Shown piece after piece: positions 11,635 through 23,370 of a stretch of DNA of 64,000 nt. The notes under the pieces were generated by a model that saw only the letters and a list, made by a program, of their open reading frames with translations, was not told the DNA's origin and ran no database searches. Position 1 is the stretch's first letter, and the number at the start of each line of letters is the position of its first letter. A program made the position numbers and the translations under genes. The stretch spans positions 3,534,001-3,598,000 of the forward strand of contig WOAB01000142.1 in assembly GCA_027886185.1 (NCBI GenBank). Reading direction: 5' to 3'. The DNA comes from Rheum nobile (taxonomy: Eukaryota > Streptophyta > Magnoliopsida > Caryophyllales > Polygonaceae).

Positions 11635-12977
11635 TGATAAGCACTACTTTGTAGGGTTTAAGTAAGAGTTATTAGAGGTTTTATTGGTGCCATTCGGGTA
11701 GATTTAGACACATTCATGTGTATGGCGTGTGGGGGTGAAGTTTGGTAATTGATTAACAAGCCACGTGATTATGCTTTTAAATGTTGGGCTAAGTTGGAAG
11801 AAAGGCCATGGAAGCTCGGCCCAAAAAGGAGAAGTTCGGCCCACATGAAGAATTGTACCCACGTGAAATGCTGAAGCCACGTGAAGCTGAATTGAAGAAT
11901 TAGAAGATGATGTCATGACGACGTCAGCGAAGCTGATGCTTGCTTGTAATGGGCCGCGCGAAGATGTCTGCCGAATTGAAGTTGGGCCGAAAAAAGTGGG
12001 CCGAAGCTGAAGCCAATTGAACGAGACCGAGAAGCAGCCACGCCGAGAATTCAAGGCCGAGAATGCTTACGGGATTAATTTTCCTGTTTTAGTTTATTAT
12101 TTTATTATTTCGTTTTTAGGTTAATTTAGATTTTATTTCCTTTAGTATATTAGGGTAAAGAAAAGGCTTGTTTGCCTATGATCGATCATCTTTCTCTTGA
12201 ACCCTAATTCCCTTTTCTACGTTATGAAGAACTAAGCCTCCCTGGCTTAGTCGGACGCTGAAGCTTTCATTTTGATTAAGTTGTGAGATTCTCGTTCTTA
12301 ATCTATTGCATGGTTTTTATCTTTCTCTTGCTTAAGTTGTTTATGATTGATATTGATAATCTCTATTTGGACGCAACTAGGGTTTATTGTTATTGATTGA
12401 TTGCTAGATTTAGATTGTTACTGGTTGAGCATATCTATTTCAGAGTAGCAACTGCATCGTATTAGTAACTGGTTGTGCTAGTCTTATGCAGAAGAGAATT
12501 GATTTACATTCTAGGATAATATCTGGTTGTTTTATGCTAGAATTGTATCCAACTATATTCCTATCCCTAAGGCTGTTGTTAAACTGAATCTTGATAGTTT
12601 CAGGGTTGTTTAATTAGTTAGTGCTAATAGTATCTGGTTGTGCTATTAGTTATATCTGAAAAGGAATTGGAATTACCATTGCATGAGATTTTGAATGAGT
12701 ATCTATGATCAACTTGTCATACGAATAGTGGATGTTGTTTGACTAAGTGCTTTTCCCCATTACTGAATCCATCACATCTAGTTGTTTACTTTTGCATGCT
12801 TAGATTCATTAAACTCACAAAAAAAAACCTTAGGTTACTTTAGTTTGACATACAAATTGCATATTAAGATAGAATTCGCCTTCCTGTGGATTCGACATGT
12901 ACTTACCTAGGACTACGGTTTAAGGTTTGTTTGGATATTTTGCATAGCAGTTTTTACACGACAAAAACCTGTTATCA
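11635..12977 (+). mobile_element. Solo LTR inside the Tat element
   Basis: This 1343-bp sequence begins TGATAAGC, ends CTGTTATCA (inverted TGATAA/TTATCA) and is flanked by GTATG at 11630-11634 and 12978-12982. Near its end is the segment TTCCTGTGGATTCGACATG, often seen in the downstream part of plant LTRs. It has no coding capacity. Its family differs from the other LTRs in the window. It is the innermost level of the nest. Confidence 0.85.
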
Positions 12978-13172
12978 GTATGCGACAGGTGGCAATGTAC
13001 ATGCGATAACATGCGATATGTATACGATGCATAGAGTTTTGTGTGATGTTTTTACCTTATTGGTTCAGAAATGGTAGAGCTTAAGATGTGTTGCGTTCCA
13101 ACTCCTCGGGATTGGTTGTCCGTCTGTGTCTTCTAGTTGATATGCTCCTTGTCCGACCACTTCGGTGATCAA

Positions 13173-13904
13173 TTAAGGTCCTTCCCATTGTGGTGCTAGC
13201 TTTCCGTCGGATGGGTTCTTGGTGTTCTGGAATGTCTTCCTTAGGACCCAGTCTCCGACCTTGAATGCCTTGATCCGGACGTTCTTGTTGTAGCTCCTCG
13301 TGACTTGTTGTTGGAACTTGACCATTCTGATTCGAGCTTTCTCCCTGATTTCGTCCACAGTGTCGAGATTATGTGCTAGTTCGATGTCGTTTTGTTCGTT
13401 TGTTTGGAGGTTGCAGCGAGCGGTCGGAACCAGTAGCTCAACCGGGATGACTGCTTCGCTCCCGTAGACGAGAGAGAAAGGCGATTGCCCAGTCGCATTC
13501 TTTGGAGTGGTCCTGTCGGACCAGAGAATGAGTGGGAGCTCGTCTGCCCATTTGCCTTTAGCCCCTGTGAGGCATTTCTTGAGGTTGTTGATAATGATCT
13601 TGTTGCTGGATTCGGCATGTCCGTTGGATTGCGGATACCGAGGTGTAGATGTAACCAATTTGATGTTCCATTGGTCGCAAAAGGTTCGAGTCTTATGATT
13701 GATGAATTGGGAGCCGTTGTCGCACACGATTTCGGATGGGACGCCAAATCTGCACAAGATGTTGCGTTTTATGAATGAAATGACGTGTTGATCTTTTACC
13801 TCTCTGTAGGCTTCGGCTTCGATCCATTTAGAGAAGTAGTCTGTCATAGCGAGGAAGAAGACTCTTTGACCCGACGCGGGAGGGAGCTTTCCGACGATGT
13901 CCAT
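13173..13904 (-). pseudogene. Tat integrase, core and C-terminal part
   Basis: The protein continues from the polymerase frame across an in-frame TAG (13908-13910), where the family has a tryptophan before GMDIVG. It reads MDIVGKLPPASGQ, then MTDYFSKWIEAEAY (first integrase aspartate), then EIVCDNGSQF (second aspartate), then YPQSNGHAESSNK (glutamate of the DDE triad). All three catalytic residues are visible. The C-terminal part has KAFKVGDWVLRK and ends at a TAA (13173-13175) just after QWEGP, where related proteins continue. Confidence 0.88.
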
Positions 13905-13907
13905 TCC

Positions 13908-15800
13908 CTATCTCATAAAGGGCCATGGAGCTAGGGTCGGATGGAGGAGCTCCGATGGTTGATGACGTACGGGTGCGTGCCGTTGACAGGCGTCGCACCT
14001 CTTGGTGTATTCCATGGCGTCTTTGTTCATCATTGGCCAATAGTACCCATTTCGTAGGGCCTTTCCCGAGAGGCTTCGTCCGCCGGTGTGGTTGCCACAC
14101 TCTCCTTCGTGTAATGATTGTAAGATACGTCCGACTTCTGGAGTCTTAAGGCATCGTAGGAGTAGCCCTGTAATAGATCTTTTGTACAAGATGCTGTCAA
14201 TAATATCGTAAGAGAGTGCTTGTACCTTAAGCTTTTTTGCTTCTATCTTGTCGTCTGGTAAAATACCATATTTTAGCCACTTGATGTAAGGTAGCATCCA
14301 GTCGTCATTGGTGTCGACGATGTCTTCTTGTGGTCGATCGCCTATCTCCATGGCGACGAGTTCTTCAAGTGGTGTTGTCAACTCGGCGGATGTCTTTGGG
14401 ACGGCCGGCGTCATAACGTGGGCCAATGGTATGTGTGGAAATTCTTTTGGGTCTAGGACGGATCCCAGATTGGCAAGCGCGTCAGCTTGGGAGTTAAGAT
14501 CTCTAGGCACCTGTCGGATGTTGAATGTTTGGAATTGTCCGATCAGTTTCTTGGCTACCTCCAGGTAGGCTATCATTCTGGTGTCTTTGGCATTGTACGA
14601 TCCCTGTATTTTGTTTACGACCAGCAGGGAGTCGCAGACGACTTCGATCTCTCGGACCCCTAGATCGCGAGCCAGGATGAGTCCGAATATGAGTGCTTCG
14701 TATTCAGCTTCGTTGTTAGTTGCATCCCACTCACATCTGACGGCTTGAGCTATCTTGTCCCCTTGTGGTGATTTCAGCACGACCCCAAGCCCCGATCCTC
14801 TGGCGTTCGACGCCCCGTCTGTGTGGAGCTCCCATGTACCTGTCTCGTCTGTCGCGAGTAGTTGTGTCGCTTCTTTAGCGGCTTCTTGCTCTAGGGTCGG
14901 ACTGAAATCGGCCACAAAGTTGGCTAAGGCTTGCGACTTGATCGTCGTCCTAGGCTCGTACTCGATGTCGTAACCACTGAGGTGTATGGCCCATTTGGTC
15001 ATTCGTCCTGTGAACTCGGGTTTCCTCATGATAGCTCTCATGGGATGATTAGTGCGAACAGTAATAGTATGGGATTCAAAATATGGTTTGAGTTTATTTG
15101 AAGCCATTACTAATGATAATACGAGTTTTTCAAGTGACGAATACCTCGTTTCGGCTGATAATAGCGTCCGACTGACATAGTATATTGGCGACTGTTTGCC
15201 ATCTTCTTCTCTGACCAGTACACCGCTTACGGCCGATTCCGACACTTGACTGGTGATGAACGCTATTTTTTCTTGATCGTCGGGATCCATAAGGATTTGA
15301 TTGTAGCCACTGAAGGCGTCCATAAAGGTGAGCATTTCGTGCCCTGTTGTGGCGTCGACCATAGCGTCGATGTGAGGTAGAGGAAATGAATCTTTGGGAC
15401 AAGCCTCGTTGAGGTCTGTGAAGTCGATGCAGACTCTCCATTTGCCGTTCTTCTTCTGGACCACGACCACGTTGGCCAGCCATTCAGGGTAGTGGACTTC
15501 CCTAATTTTTCCGGTTTCCAATAAGCTTTTGACTTCGTTGTCGATTATTTTGTTCCGCTCGGGGGAGAATTTCCTGCGTTTTTGCTTGACAGGGGGATGA
15601 GATGGATCCACATTTAATTTATGAGTAATAACGTTGGGAGATATCCCGACCATATCCTCATGTGACCATGCGAAACAGTCGGCATTGGTCCTGAGAAAGT
15701 CGAGAAGCTGTTGTCTGGTCGAGTCGTCCAGGTCTGACCCGACCCTTACCGTTTGGTTTGGCTTTGAAGGGTCTAGTGTGATCTCGTCGAGTTTCTCCAT
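13908..15800 (-). pseudogene. Tat reverse transcriptase (internally deleted), RNase H and integrase zinc domain
   Basis: This 630-residue frame holds the RT fingers and palm start (residues about 85-183: WLANVVVVQKKNGKWRVCIDF, and FMDAFSGYNQI with the first RT aspartate). At residue about 183 the text jumps from EKIAFIT to the RNase H/connection part (IYYVSRTLLSAETRY). The whole segment that should carry the Y-x-D-D catalytic motif is missing, while the frame is kept. A second RNase H (about 323-450, HTDGASNARGSG) is the extra archaeal-like domain typical of Tat elements. The integrase zinc domain follows (GNHTGG, CDACQRH). The element cannot make its own reverse transcriptase. Confidence 0.9.
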
Positions 15801-15845
15801 TTCTGGTTCAACGTATCGACTAGGTCCTTCGCCAATCTGTGGTTG

Positions 15846-16406
15846 CTATGCGATCTTGTGTTCGACCGCGTTCTTCATGGAAGCGACATAGCATTCCTTT
15901 GCGGTCCTTTGATCTCCTTTGACTTCTTGGACTCCCCACTCGGTGGGGAATTTGATGACTTGATGATATGTTGAAGGTACTGCCTTCATAGCATGTATCC
16001 ACGGCCTGCCAAGAATACAATTGTAGGGAGACGGACAGTCTAGGACTAAGAATTTAACCTGTCGGTTGATTCCTCCAGCGTATGTGGTCAAAATGATTTC
16101 ACCAGTCGTGTGCTTAACCTCACCGTTGAACCCGACCAGTGGGGTCGATTTCTTGATTAGGTCGTTCTCAGTCAGACCCATTTCTTTGAGAGCGTCGAGG
16201 GTCAAGAGGTTTGTCGAACTTCCTGTATCGATTAGTACTCTCCGGATTAAGCAATTACCAATGGACAAAGAGATTACCAGACCATCATGGTGACTATCCG
16301 ACCCGTCGGAGTCGGATTCGTCGAATGTGACCGTCGGAAGGTTAGATGCCCTCCTTGGTTTGAATTCCGATGCTTCGGGCTTGTCGCCTTTGCTTTCCTT
16401 GGTGTG
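15846..16406 (-). pseudogene. Tat aspartic protease region
   Basis: The frame between the stops at 16407 and 15846 contains the retroviral-type protease motif VLIDTGSSTNLL with the D-T-G active site, followed by VGFNGEVKHTTGEI and CILGRPWIH, as in plant gypsy proteases. The protein is in the same frame as gag, separated by TGA (16407-16409), and is followed by TAG (15846-15848) before the RT frame. Both stops sit where the family reads through, so they are probably mutations (CGA to TGA and CAG to TAG are single changes). Confidence 0.85.
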
Positions 16407-18095
16407 TCACTTAACCGCGGAGTACGTGTTCCCGCATATGTCGGATCCACCTGAAATGGTATTGACAACTTTCGTATGGATAGGAGATGGGGGTTTGTTC
16501 TGTTTTACCAGATCTCGGCGTTCCATGGTGGCTTTTGCCCGTTTCGAGATGACGTCGCGTAACAGCCCCTGTGATAGCAGCCTAGCGACCTCCTTTCGTA
16601 GGGCGATGCACTCGTCGGTCGAATGACCATGATCGCCGTGGAATTCACACCATCGACTCATGTCCTTCTTGACGTCCGGTCGGTCGCTCTTTCGGGGCCA
16701 TCTTACGTCTTTTCCATACTTGTCGAAACTCTTGACGAGCTCTGACACGGAAACGTTGAAGTTATAAGACTGGACCCTAGGAGGCAACACAGAACCATCT
16801 CTCCATTCTTGTGACCTATCTTGGAAAGAATTTACCTGATTTGCTTCGTTTCGATTACGAGAATAGGGATGTGGACGTCTGTCCCGACGATTGTCGGAGG
16901 AGTGTTTGCGATCGGATGGATCGGGTCTGCACGAGGCTTTACGCGACTCACGGTCCTCTTCCAGCCTTACCTCGTCCATAGTTTTTGCCTGAACATCTTC
17001 GAAACTTTTGCAGGGATACTTGTTAATCTCGTCGTAGAGATTGCTGTCTTTGACCAGGCCTTGTCGGAATACTTCGATAGACGTTGTGACGTCACAGTGG
17101 GGGATTCCCACTTTCTCTTTGTTGTACCTGTTAAGATAATTTCGGAGAGGTTCATTGTACCTTTGTGTGACTCGGTAGAGGTCACTCGATTGTTTCTCAT
17201 GCTTCCGACTGCTGGCGAACTGGCTCTTAAAAGAGTTGACCAGATCCGCAAATGATGTGATCGTTCCCCGAGGCAAACGCATAAACCAAGTTAGTGCGGG
17301 GCCTGCGAGGGTCGTGCCAAAGCTTTTGCACATGATAGCCTCGCGACTCTCCCTTGAAACAGATGCAGCCATTAGTTTTTGTTTATAGAAAGAGATATGG
17401 TCATCTGGATCGGTGGTGCCGTCGAATGTCGCCATGTTGGGGAGATGGAACTTCTTGGGGATCTCTACCCTTGCGATTTCTTCGACGAACGGGGATTCTT
17501 CGAATCCGTCGGACGCTTCTCTCTCGATCGGTTGCGGGACTCCTGGGAGCCTATTGAAACGACCGTCGATTGCCTTCATGTGTTGGTCGAGCGTTTGCTG
17601 AAAAAGGGCCATGACATCTGGCGGATTGGCAACCTGTGTTTCGTTGATTCGGGCCCCAACAGACCCGATCGGTGTAGGAAAAGTGACATGGTTAGTCGAG
17701 AATGGACTAGCGAAAGGAGTTCGAGACGTACCCTCAGTGTGTCCGGGACGTCGTATGCTGGGAGGCATTGGCTCGATATTGTCCATGTCGAGGCGCGTTC
17801 GGGCGCCGCCGTGGATGGGCGCGTTCCGAGATCCTGAGGCCACCGATTGTACCTGTGACTTAAGAGACTCGTTCTCACGGGTTAGTTGCGCGATCTCGGC
17901 TTCAGATTGGGTTGACAAAGCGGCTAGGGCTTCGGTTTTCTGACGTTGCTGGGCTAGTTCCTCTTGAAGGGCGGCCATTTTTTGAGAGAGTTCTTGGAAC
18001 TGGGTTGGAGTAGGATTTTCGATTGGGTTTTCTGTGGTTTGGGTTTCGTCTTCGAGACGTGGTTCTTGGTTATCAATAGGGGGATCAATAGCCAT
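16407..18095 (-). CDS. Tat gag protein
   Basis: This 562-residue protein starts at ATG 18095, about 36 bases after the PBS. It has an acidic N-terminus, a coiled coil (about residues 33-95, FQELSQKMAALQEELAQQ) and the retrotransposon gag domain (about 215-360, with FDGTTDPDDHISFYKQKL and GPALTWFMRLP). Near the end is a zinc-binding segment of Tat type (WCEFHGDHGHSTDECIALR). Gag forms the particle that packages element RNA. The frame is open throughout and ends at a TGA that is probably a nonsense change between gag and protease. Confidence 0.9.
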   Translation of the reverse strand: MAIDPPIDNQEPRLEDETQTTENPIENPTPTQFQELSQKMAALQEELAQQRQKTEALAALSTQSEAEIAQLTRENESLKSQVQSVASGSRNAPIHGGARTRLDMDNIEPMPPSIRRPGHTEGTSRTPFASPFSTNHVTFPTPIGSVGARINETQVANPPDVMALFQQTLDQHMKAIDGRFNRLPGVPQPIEREASDGFEESPFVEEIARVEIPKKFHLPNMATFDGTTDPDDHISFYKQKLMAASVSRESREAIMCKSFGTTLAGPALTWFMRLPRGTITSFADLVNSFKSQFASSRKHEKQSSDLYRVTQRYNEPLRNYLNRYNKEKVGIPHCDVTTSIEVFRQGLVKDSNLYDEINKYPCKSFEDVQAKTMDEVRLEEDRESRKASCRPDPSDRKHSSDNRRDRRPHPYSRNRNEANQVNSFQDRSQEWRDGSVLPPRVQSYNFNVSVSELVKSFDKYGKDVRWPRKSDRPDVKKDMSRWCEFHGDHGHSTDECIALRKEVARLLSQGLLRDVISKRAKATMERRDLVKQNKPPSPIHTKVVNTISGGSDICGNTYSAVK

Positions 18096-18130
18096 GGTTG
18101 GAAGATTCCGGAAAGGTGATCGGCAAGTCG

Positions 18131-18147
18131 CCCCACGGTGGGCGCCA
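18131..18147 (-). other. Primer-binding site of the Tat element
   Basis: On the - strand this reads TGGCGCCCACCGTGGGG, three bases inside the 5' LTR. TGGCGCC is the start of tRNA-derived primer sites common in plant gypsy elements. I cannot say with certainty which tRNA is used. Confidence 0.75.
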
Positions 18148-18150
18148 AAT

Positions 18151-18850
18151 TGTTTTGGGGCGAAAATATTGGACGACCTAAATCGCCTTAGACGGGGTAA
18201 CTAGTCGATCGGACGATGGGAAATAATCCAAACCAAGCAAATAATAGGTAAACAAGAAATAAATATATAATAGCAAGATGATTTTATTAGATATCGTGTG
18301 AATCGGATTAGATCGCAATACAACTTATCGTAATAAAATCAGAGATCGAGTGGGACTCGACCGGTGACTTGTGAGTGGCGACCGGCAGGGGTCAGGCGTA
18401 GGCAGCCGTTTGGAGAGCTAGACGGGGAGCGAGGGTGCTATTCTGGTGAGTTTGCTAAGTGAGAATGCGTGTGTTTTGCGTAGTTGTGAGTTCCCTGATC
18501 TTATCTTCTTCGTCGTTCCAAATATGGTAAGTCTCTTTACTCCTGTGACCGTTGCATCATTTTTATGTTTTTATCTTCAATACCGAGTGTAATGGCAAGG
18601 ATTTCGCCGTTGAATTACTGGCAATTAAGGTGTTTGAACGTTGCAGATGTTGCATGATCTGAGTATTAAATGCGTGGCGAGATCTCCGCGATCTTGTCGG
18701 ATGACTCTTGACTGGAGAGGTTTTGTCGGGTGTCGCTCGACCAGAGAAGCCTTGTCGACTCCTCTGAACTCGTCTGCCATTCTCCCGATTTGCAGTGGGC
18801 TTGGGCTCGGTCCTCTCGATCTGTCTTCTCTGGAAAATCCAGGCCCAACA
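18151..18850 (-). repeat. 5' LTR of the Tat element
   Basis: This is the 700-bp right-hand LTR, nearly the same as 7947-8646. It is followed by the TSD CTATC at 18851-18855. Confidence 0.92.
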
Positions 18851-20241
18851 CTATCCCCTTAAAAATAGTTTCGACCCCGAAACTGGCATTGCTAAACTAA
18901 GGGGACCTGTTTTACCATAATCACTATTTGATCTCAACTTGCACAATCATTGCATCATGTACTTGCTTCTGGAAAACGATTTGTTTCTTCAACCATACCA
19001 CTTTCTAAGTTAAAGTACTATCCTGGTACTAACTCGTGACCATCCTCAAAGTCATAATCACCACAATAGACTCGCTATACTTTAATTATGAGAATACATA
19101 TTCTCTTATACTTACTTCTAAACTTCTCTCGAAGTATATACCCAAACCTCCTTAGGTCGATATCCTTAACCAATATGGTCTTCATAACTTATACTGCCAA
19201 CATCGAACTACCTATTCGATCATGTATTCATTTACAACAATCTCCAATGTATCTCAACTTATTACCTCCACTTGTCATATAGACCTTATATAAACGATTC
19301 ACTTGTTACCTTAATCATATCCGGCCCTTATGCCATCTCTAACTTAAATCCTTACAAGAATAATTTAACACATCTCTTTAAACAATTTCTAACTTAACTC
19401 CTTTAAGATTCAAGAATAATCACAATATCATATTCCTACGTTCCTCGAAATGTATCACATAAGTTATTACTCCTATTTCCTCAAAGAGAGTGATACCATA
19501 AGCCTTATAGATGACATACTCACAAGATGTCAATCCTTGACAATTTCCAAGAGTCCTAACTCCTCATCTTCTGGAAATTCCACTTATCGAGTCCAACGAC
19601 TCGTATTGTCTTAAATGACTTATTTCTAACTTAAAATCCTTATATTCCTCACACAATCTACTATCCATCCAGGACTTAATCGCATCATTTCCTTATATTA
19701 TCTCAAACGAATCTCAAATAGATCTCCCCAAAGGATACCTATGATTTTGTACACTTCGCTTTTCCAAAAGCTTTAACCATTGGTCCTACATGGGTCATAC
19801 TTACGGATTACCAAACTACGGAGATTATCGACACACGTCGTTGCTTCTGCACCAGCATGAACCATATCTCTTGTGTTCACCATCAGCTGATGAACTCTAA
19901 CCAAGTTACTAGGTTCTACAACCTCAAATCACGACGAGGGAATCGGGAACTCAAACCTATCTTAGAGATGGAGGAGCCGTCTCGGCTTCTTCCGAGTCCT
20001 TCTGAAGAAAAAGGAATGCACCCATATCCTTCGGGTGACGAGAAGAGAGTTAGTATTTCTAAATATGGAAGTTTGTTTCCATATCAGACTAAAGAAAAGG
20101 CACGACTATGAACGATGTCATTTCAAATTCTTTTCATTTTTGAAAACTCAGAGCCCTTGAAAACATTTCTCAATTTAAAACGAGTAAATGATTTATAAAA
20201 TCCCAACCCGTTTTAAAAAAAATCGGCTCTGATACCAAATC
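18851..20241 (-). other. LARD internal region, 5' part with PBS and a gag-start relic
   Basis: This sequence is mostly non-coding. On the - strand a short open frame begins at ATG 19883 with MVNTRDMVHAGAEA and stops near 19773. MVNTR is a common opening of gag in Tekay/Del-type elements, and its distance from the PBS (about 340 bases) fits a gag start, so it is probably the remains of gag. The PBS is 20226-20237 (TGGTATCAGAGC on the - strand). The rest shows no protein I recognise. Confidence 0.55.
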
Positions 20242-22664
20242 TGTAATACCCCCAAATCTTAACCCATTTGGAAATGTATTAGCGCCAGTGACCTCGGTTT
20301 TCCTCACCGAAGCCACCCCAGGCTTTACCGTTTAAATACAAATCATGAAACAATTATGATACAAAATTATCATAACTTTCATTTAAAACATAAGTCCCGG
20401 AATTACATCCCAATTCCGAATAGGACTAAATACAGAGTAAACAAATTACAGCGGAAGTCTTTAAGTATAAAACATAGTTAACACAGCGGAAGACTTTAAA
20501 TAACCAACAAAAGGGTCTTGATCGCAAAGATCACCCACCAAGGATCTCAACCTGAATAAACTTATCAAAAACACCGTTTGCCTTCATAGTCGTTCTAGCC
20601 TTCACAGGACGGCAACTTATCTGATGTGCCGAATCGAACGGATGACACCAGCCAACCATACAGAGAACAATTTCGGTTGGTTAGTCTTACTGAAAGACTA
20701 TGCAAGGGTACAAAGCAGATGGTTCGAGTAGTCGTATTAGGTTAGACTCATCGCTCCTCGAATAATAACCGACGACGATAGTCAACCTTCATACTTCTAC
20801 TGGAATAGAACAAACTGAATGATCAAGAGAAGATTATGGAAGACCAAGTCTTACAGCAATCAACCCAAAAGAAGACTCCAATGAATTGAGTCTTATCGAA
20901 AGTATGACAATGTTGGGGAACATAAATAATCTCATACAAGCGTTCAAAAACGACTTGATGTTTCGGTTCACGATCAACCTCACTGCCTAATGCGAATCCA
21001 GATTGGAAAGAGAACGATACTCTGATCAAAGTCAAGACGAGCTTTCCTAGCTGCACTATTCCCTAGATGCACTACTCGTCTGAGGTATATTAATCATGTG
21101 CTACGACGGCATTTATCTTATTTAAATTCCAAACGCGCATCACGTTATAGACTTTTAAATATATGTTTCGCCATGAGGGACATATATTGAGTATATGTTT
21201 CATCATGAGGGACATATAGGATATATGTTTCGCCATGAGGGACATACTCCTGAATGGGACGAATCCCAAGATTTATAGCATCAGTTAAGTGCCACCATCT
21301 CTATACCCGAGTATAGAGATCAGTCATGACCCACCAAATGTTTTTTTTGGGTTTATCACCCTTTGCACCATTAATCATTATTAAGAAACGACTGGACCTC
21401 AAATAGTCCATCGCTCCTACGAATATTCGTGCTAACTAAACAGTTCAACACAGTAATAATCATATCAAAGCCCTCCAGGCTAATATCATAAATATATATC
21501 TATAATAGCGTTATTCTAGCAGATATACAACCTATTATAATATCATATTCTTTTCACATCATTTATCAAACTATTCCCAACAGAACAGTAAATCATCCCA
21601 AATTAATTAACAATTAAACAATTGATAATTAATGGAAATATGGAATGATAAGCAAGAGCGAACCGCCACTTGCCTGGAGTAGATTCGGCGATGAATCTAG
21701 ACGAGACGACTACTGATGATATCCTTTCCGAGGATATGGCCTAAGCTTCAGATAGCTCTAGCAGGATTACGGGTCCACACGCGATCCAACAATTACTGTT
21801 ATGACGCTCGATCAATTTCGGGTTAAATCTGGACTGGAATTGAATTGGGCTTACTCGGCCCATTATAAGAATTGGCCATAGGGGGGCCCACTCACTAATT
21901 CTTCATCTTCAACCTTTGTACAACCCGAACACCGCAACCCCGACTTCAACAACAGGGAGCGACGGCAGCTCGGCGCGGAGCTTCGCCGGGAAGGGCGTCT
22001 CGACGTCGGAGAGGGCAGCGCGGTGGCGCTGGGAAGGAGAAGCAGCAGCTCCTGTAACGACGGCAGCTGGCGGTGGCGACACGCGAGCAGCGGCGGCGGA
22101 GTACAGAAGCTCGGCGCGGCAGCGGCTCGACTCCGTCTTCGTCGGGAAGGAAGGAGACGACGCCGGGAGAGTAGGAGCGGCAGAGCAGCACATCGGCTCG
22201 GCTCACGCAGCTCACGAACAGCGGCTCTGGATTGGGTCGCCGGCGGGAAAGAGACCGAGAGGAGACGGGACGAGAGGGAGTTGGGGAGAGAGTTGGGTTC
22301 GGTGTGCCTCGACTCCCCTTCCGATCGAGTTCTTATATGCAGCCCAAGGAGAAGGACGTGCCCGACCCAACTTCGACAAGTGTCCCAAGTTCTGAGGCTG
22401 GCATGGACACGCGGCAGAGGCTGGTAATCAAAGTTGTACAGGGAAGTTTGGTATGGGTTTTAAACCCCGGAAATTATATGTTTGTATCCAAACAAATATT
22501 CTAAGTCCCGAAAATACATCGAATGTATTTTATACCACTCAAGGAATTATTTCGGATATCATGGATGTTACGGAAAATCCGAACTCCACTGAAAGCGAAA
22601 TAATTAATAAACAAAGGTTGGGAAATTTACCCAAATACCCTTACTAAAATTGAGGGGTATTACA
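20242..22664 (-). repeat. 5' LTR of the LARD-like element (right copy)
   Basis: This LTR is 2423 bp and pairs with 5264-7689. About 60 differences were counted by eye, concentrated a little in the GC-rich block. It begins TGTAATACCCCC, ends GGGGTATTACA and is followed by the TSD ACTTA. Confidence 0.92.
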
Positions 22665-23075
22665 ACTTAGCTGCTCCACCTCAGTCATTCGACCCATGAA
22701 TGCATTCCCTTTAAAGCTAGTACGTAGCTTATGGTTGTGTCGACCTTCCATCACACCCAATAACCATTTTTCACCAACCATCCAAGACTCTTTCTTCATC
22801 CGAACACCCATTATCTCAAACCTACACCCACACTTCTTGGATTTCGATTTTCTTAATATAGGAATCGGTAATTCAGGATTCTCCTTGTTCACCTTCGGCC
22901 TCCCCGTTCTCCATTCCCCAAACCTATCGCACACTATACTAATTTGATACGGACTTGATTTGTGCTTCACCAAAGCTATAACAAACTCCTTTCCTCTTTC
23001 TTTCGCCCATTTATATAATTCTTCCTTACTATCAAACATTAAGTTCGTAGTAAAGTACTTTGTATAGTCTCTCCC
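22665..23075 (-). pseudogene. MULE exon 2, first half: FAR1-like zinc DNA-binding domain
   Basis: This exon starts after a 3' splice site at 23076 (TATAG|GGGAGA) and reads GRDYTKYFTTNLMFDSKEEL, then EFVIALVKHKSSPYQISIVC. Next come the cysteines of KKCGCRF and the histidines of EGRHNH. This C-C-H-H arrangement is the FAR1/WRKY-type zinc cluster found before plant MULE transposases, where it binds the element ends. At 22665 it meets the LTR retrotransposon and continues in frame at 5263. Confidence 0.85.
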
Positions 23076-23370
23076 CTATAAATGACGACATTTTTTACAA
23101 TCAAACATTATAGTCTATAAATACAACTACAAACTATAATTTTGGTATTTACAAAACTATATTAATTCAAAACTAATCACGAATCTACTATTTATAAAAC
23201 TAATTATGGTATTTACAAAACTATATTAATTCAATACTAATCACGAATCTACTATTTTGGTATTTACAAAACTATATTAATTCAATACTAATCACAAATC
23301 TACTATTTATTAAACTAATTATGATATAACAATAAGATGAAATATAAACATGAATTAGTTTAACACTAAC

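Larger units (their letters stand above)
7947..18850 (-). mobile_element. Tat-lineage Ty3/gypsy retrotransposon, defective
   Basis: Two 700-bp LTRs (7947-8646 and 18151-18850, about 17 differences by eye) start TGTTTTGGGGCG and end GGCCCAACA. They are flanked by the 5-bp duplication CTATC. The - strand order is 5' LTR, PBS (TGGCGCC type, 18131-18147), gag, protease, reverse transcriptase, an extra RNase H, integrase, then a long spacer with an antisense gene (8954-10880), then the 3' LTR. The additional RNase H and a large 3' region with an antisense ORF are known features of the Tat lineage. In-frame stops at 16407, 15846, 13908 and 13173 and a deletion in RT make it inactive. Confidence 0.93.
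5264..22664 (-). mobile_element. LARD-like LTR retrotransposon with 2.4 kb LTRs, hosting a second element
   Basis: The two copies at 5264-7689 and 20242-22664 are about 97% identical by eye, start TGTAA(C/T)ACCCCC and end GGGGTATTACA. The element is flanked by ACTTA on both sides (5259-5263 and 22665-22669). Orientation is - strand: a primer-binding site TGGTATCAGAGC (initiator Met tRNA type) lies at 20226-20237 beside the right-hand LTR, and a purine tract (AAGGGGGAAGTGA) lies at 7690-7702 beside the left-hand LTR. Without the nested element the internal region is only about 1.64 kb and has no gag-pol, so the element is non-autonomous. LTR length and PBS type suggest a relative of the Tekay/Del group, but that is inference. 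Confidence 0.93.

Noticed and set aside
5264..22664. Two 2.4 kb near-identical blocks read as a segmental duplication
   Set aside because: TG/CA ends, the PBS and purine tract beside them, and the exact ACTTA duplication show that they are LTRs of one element.
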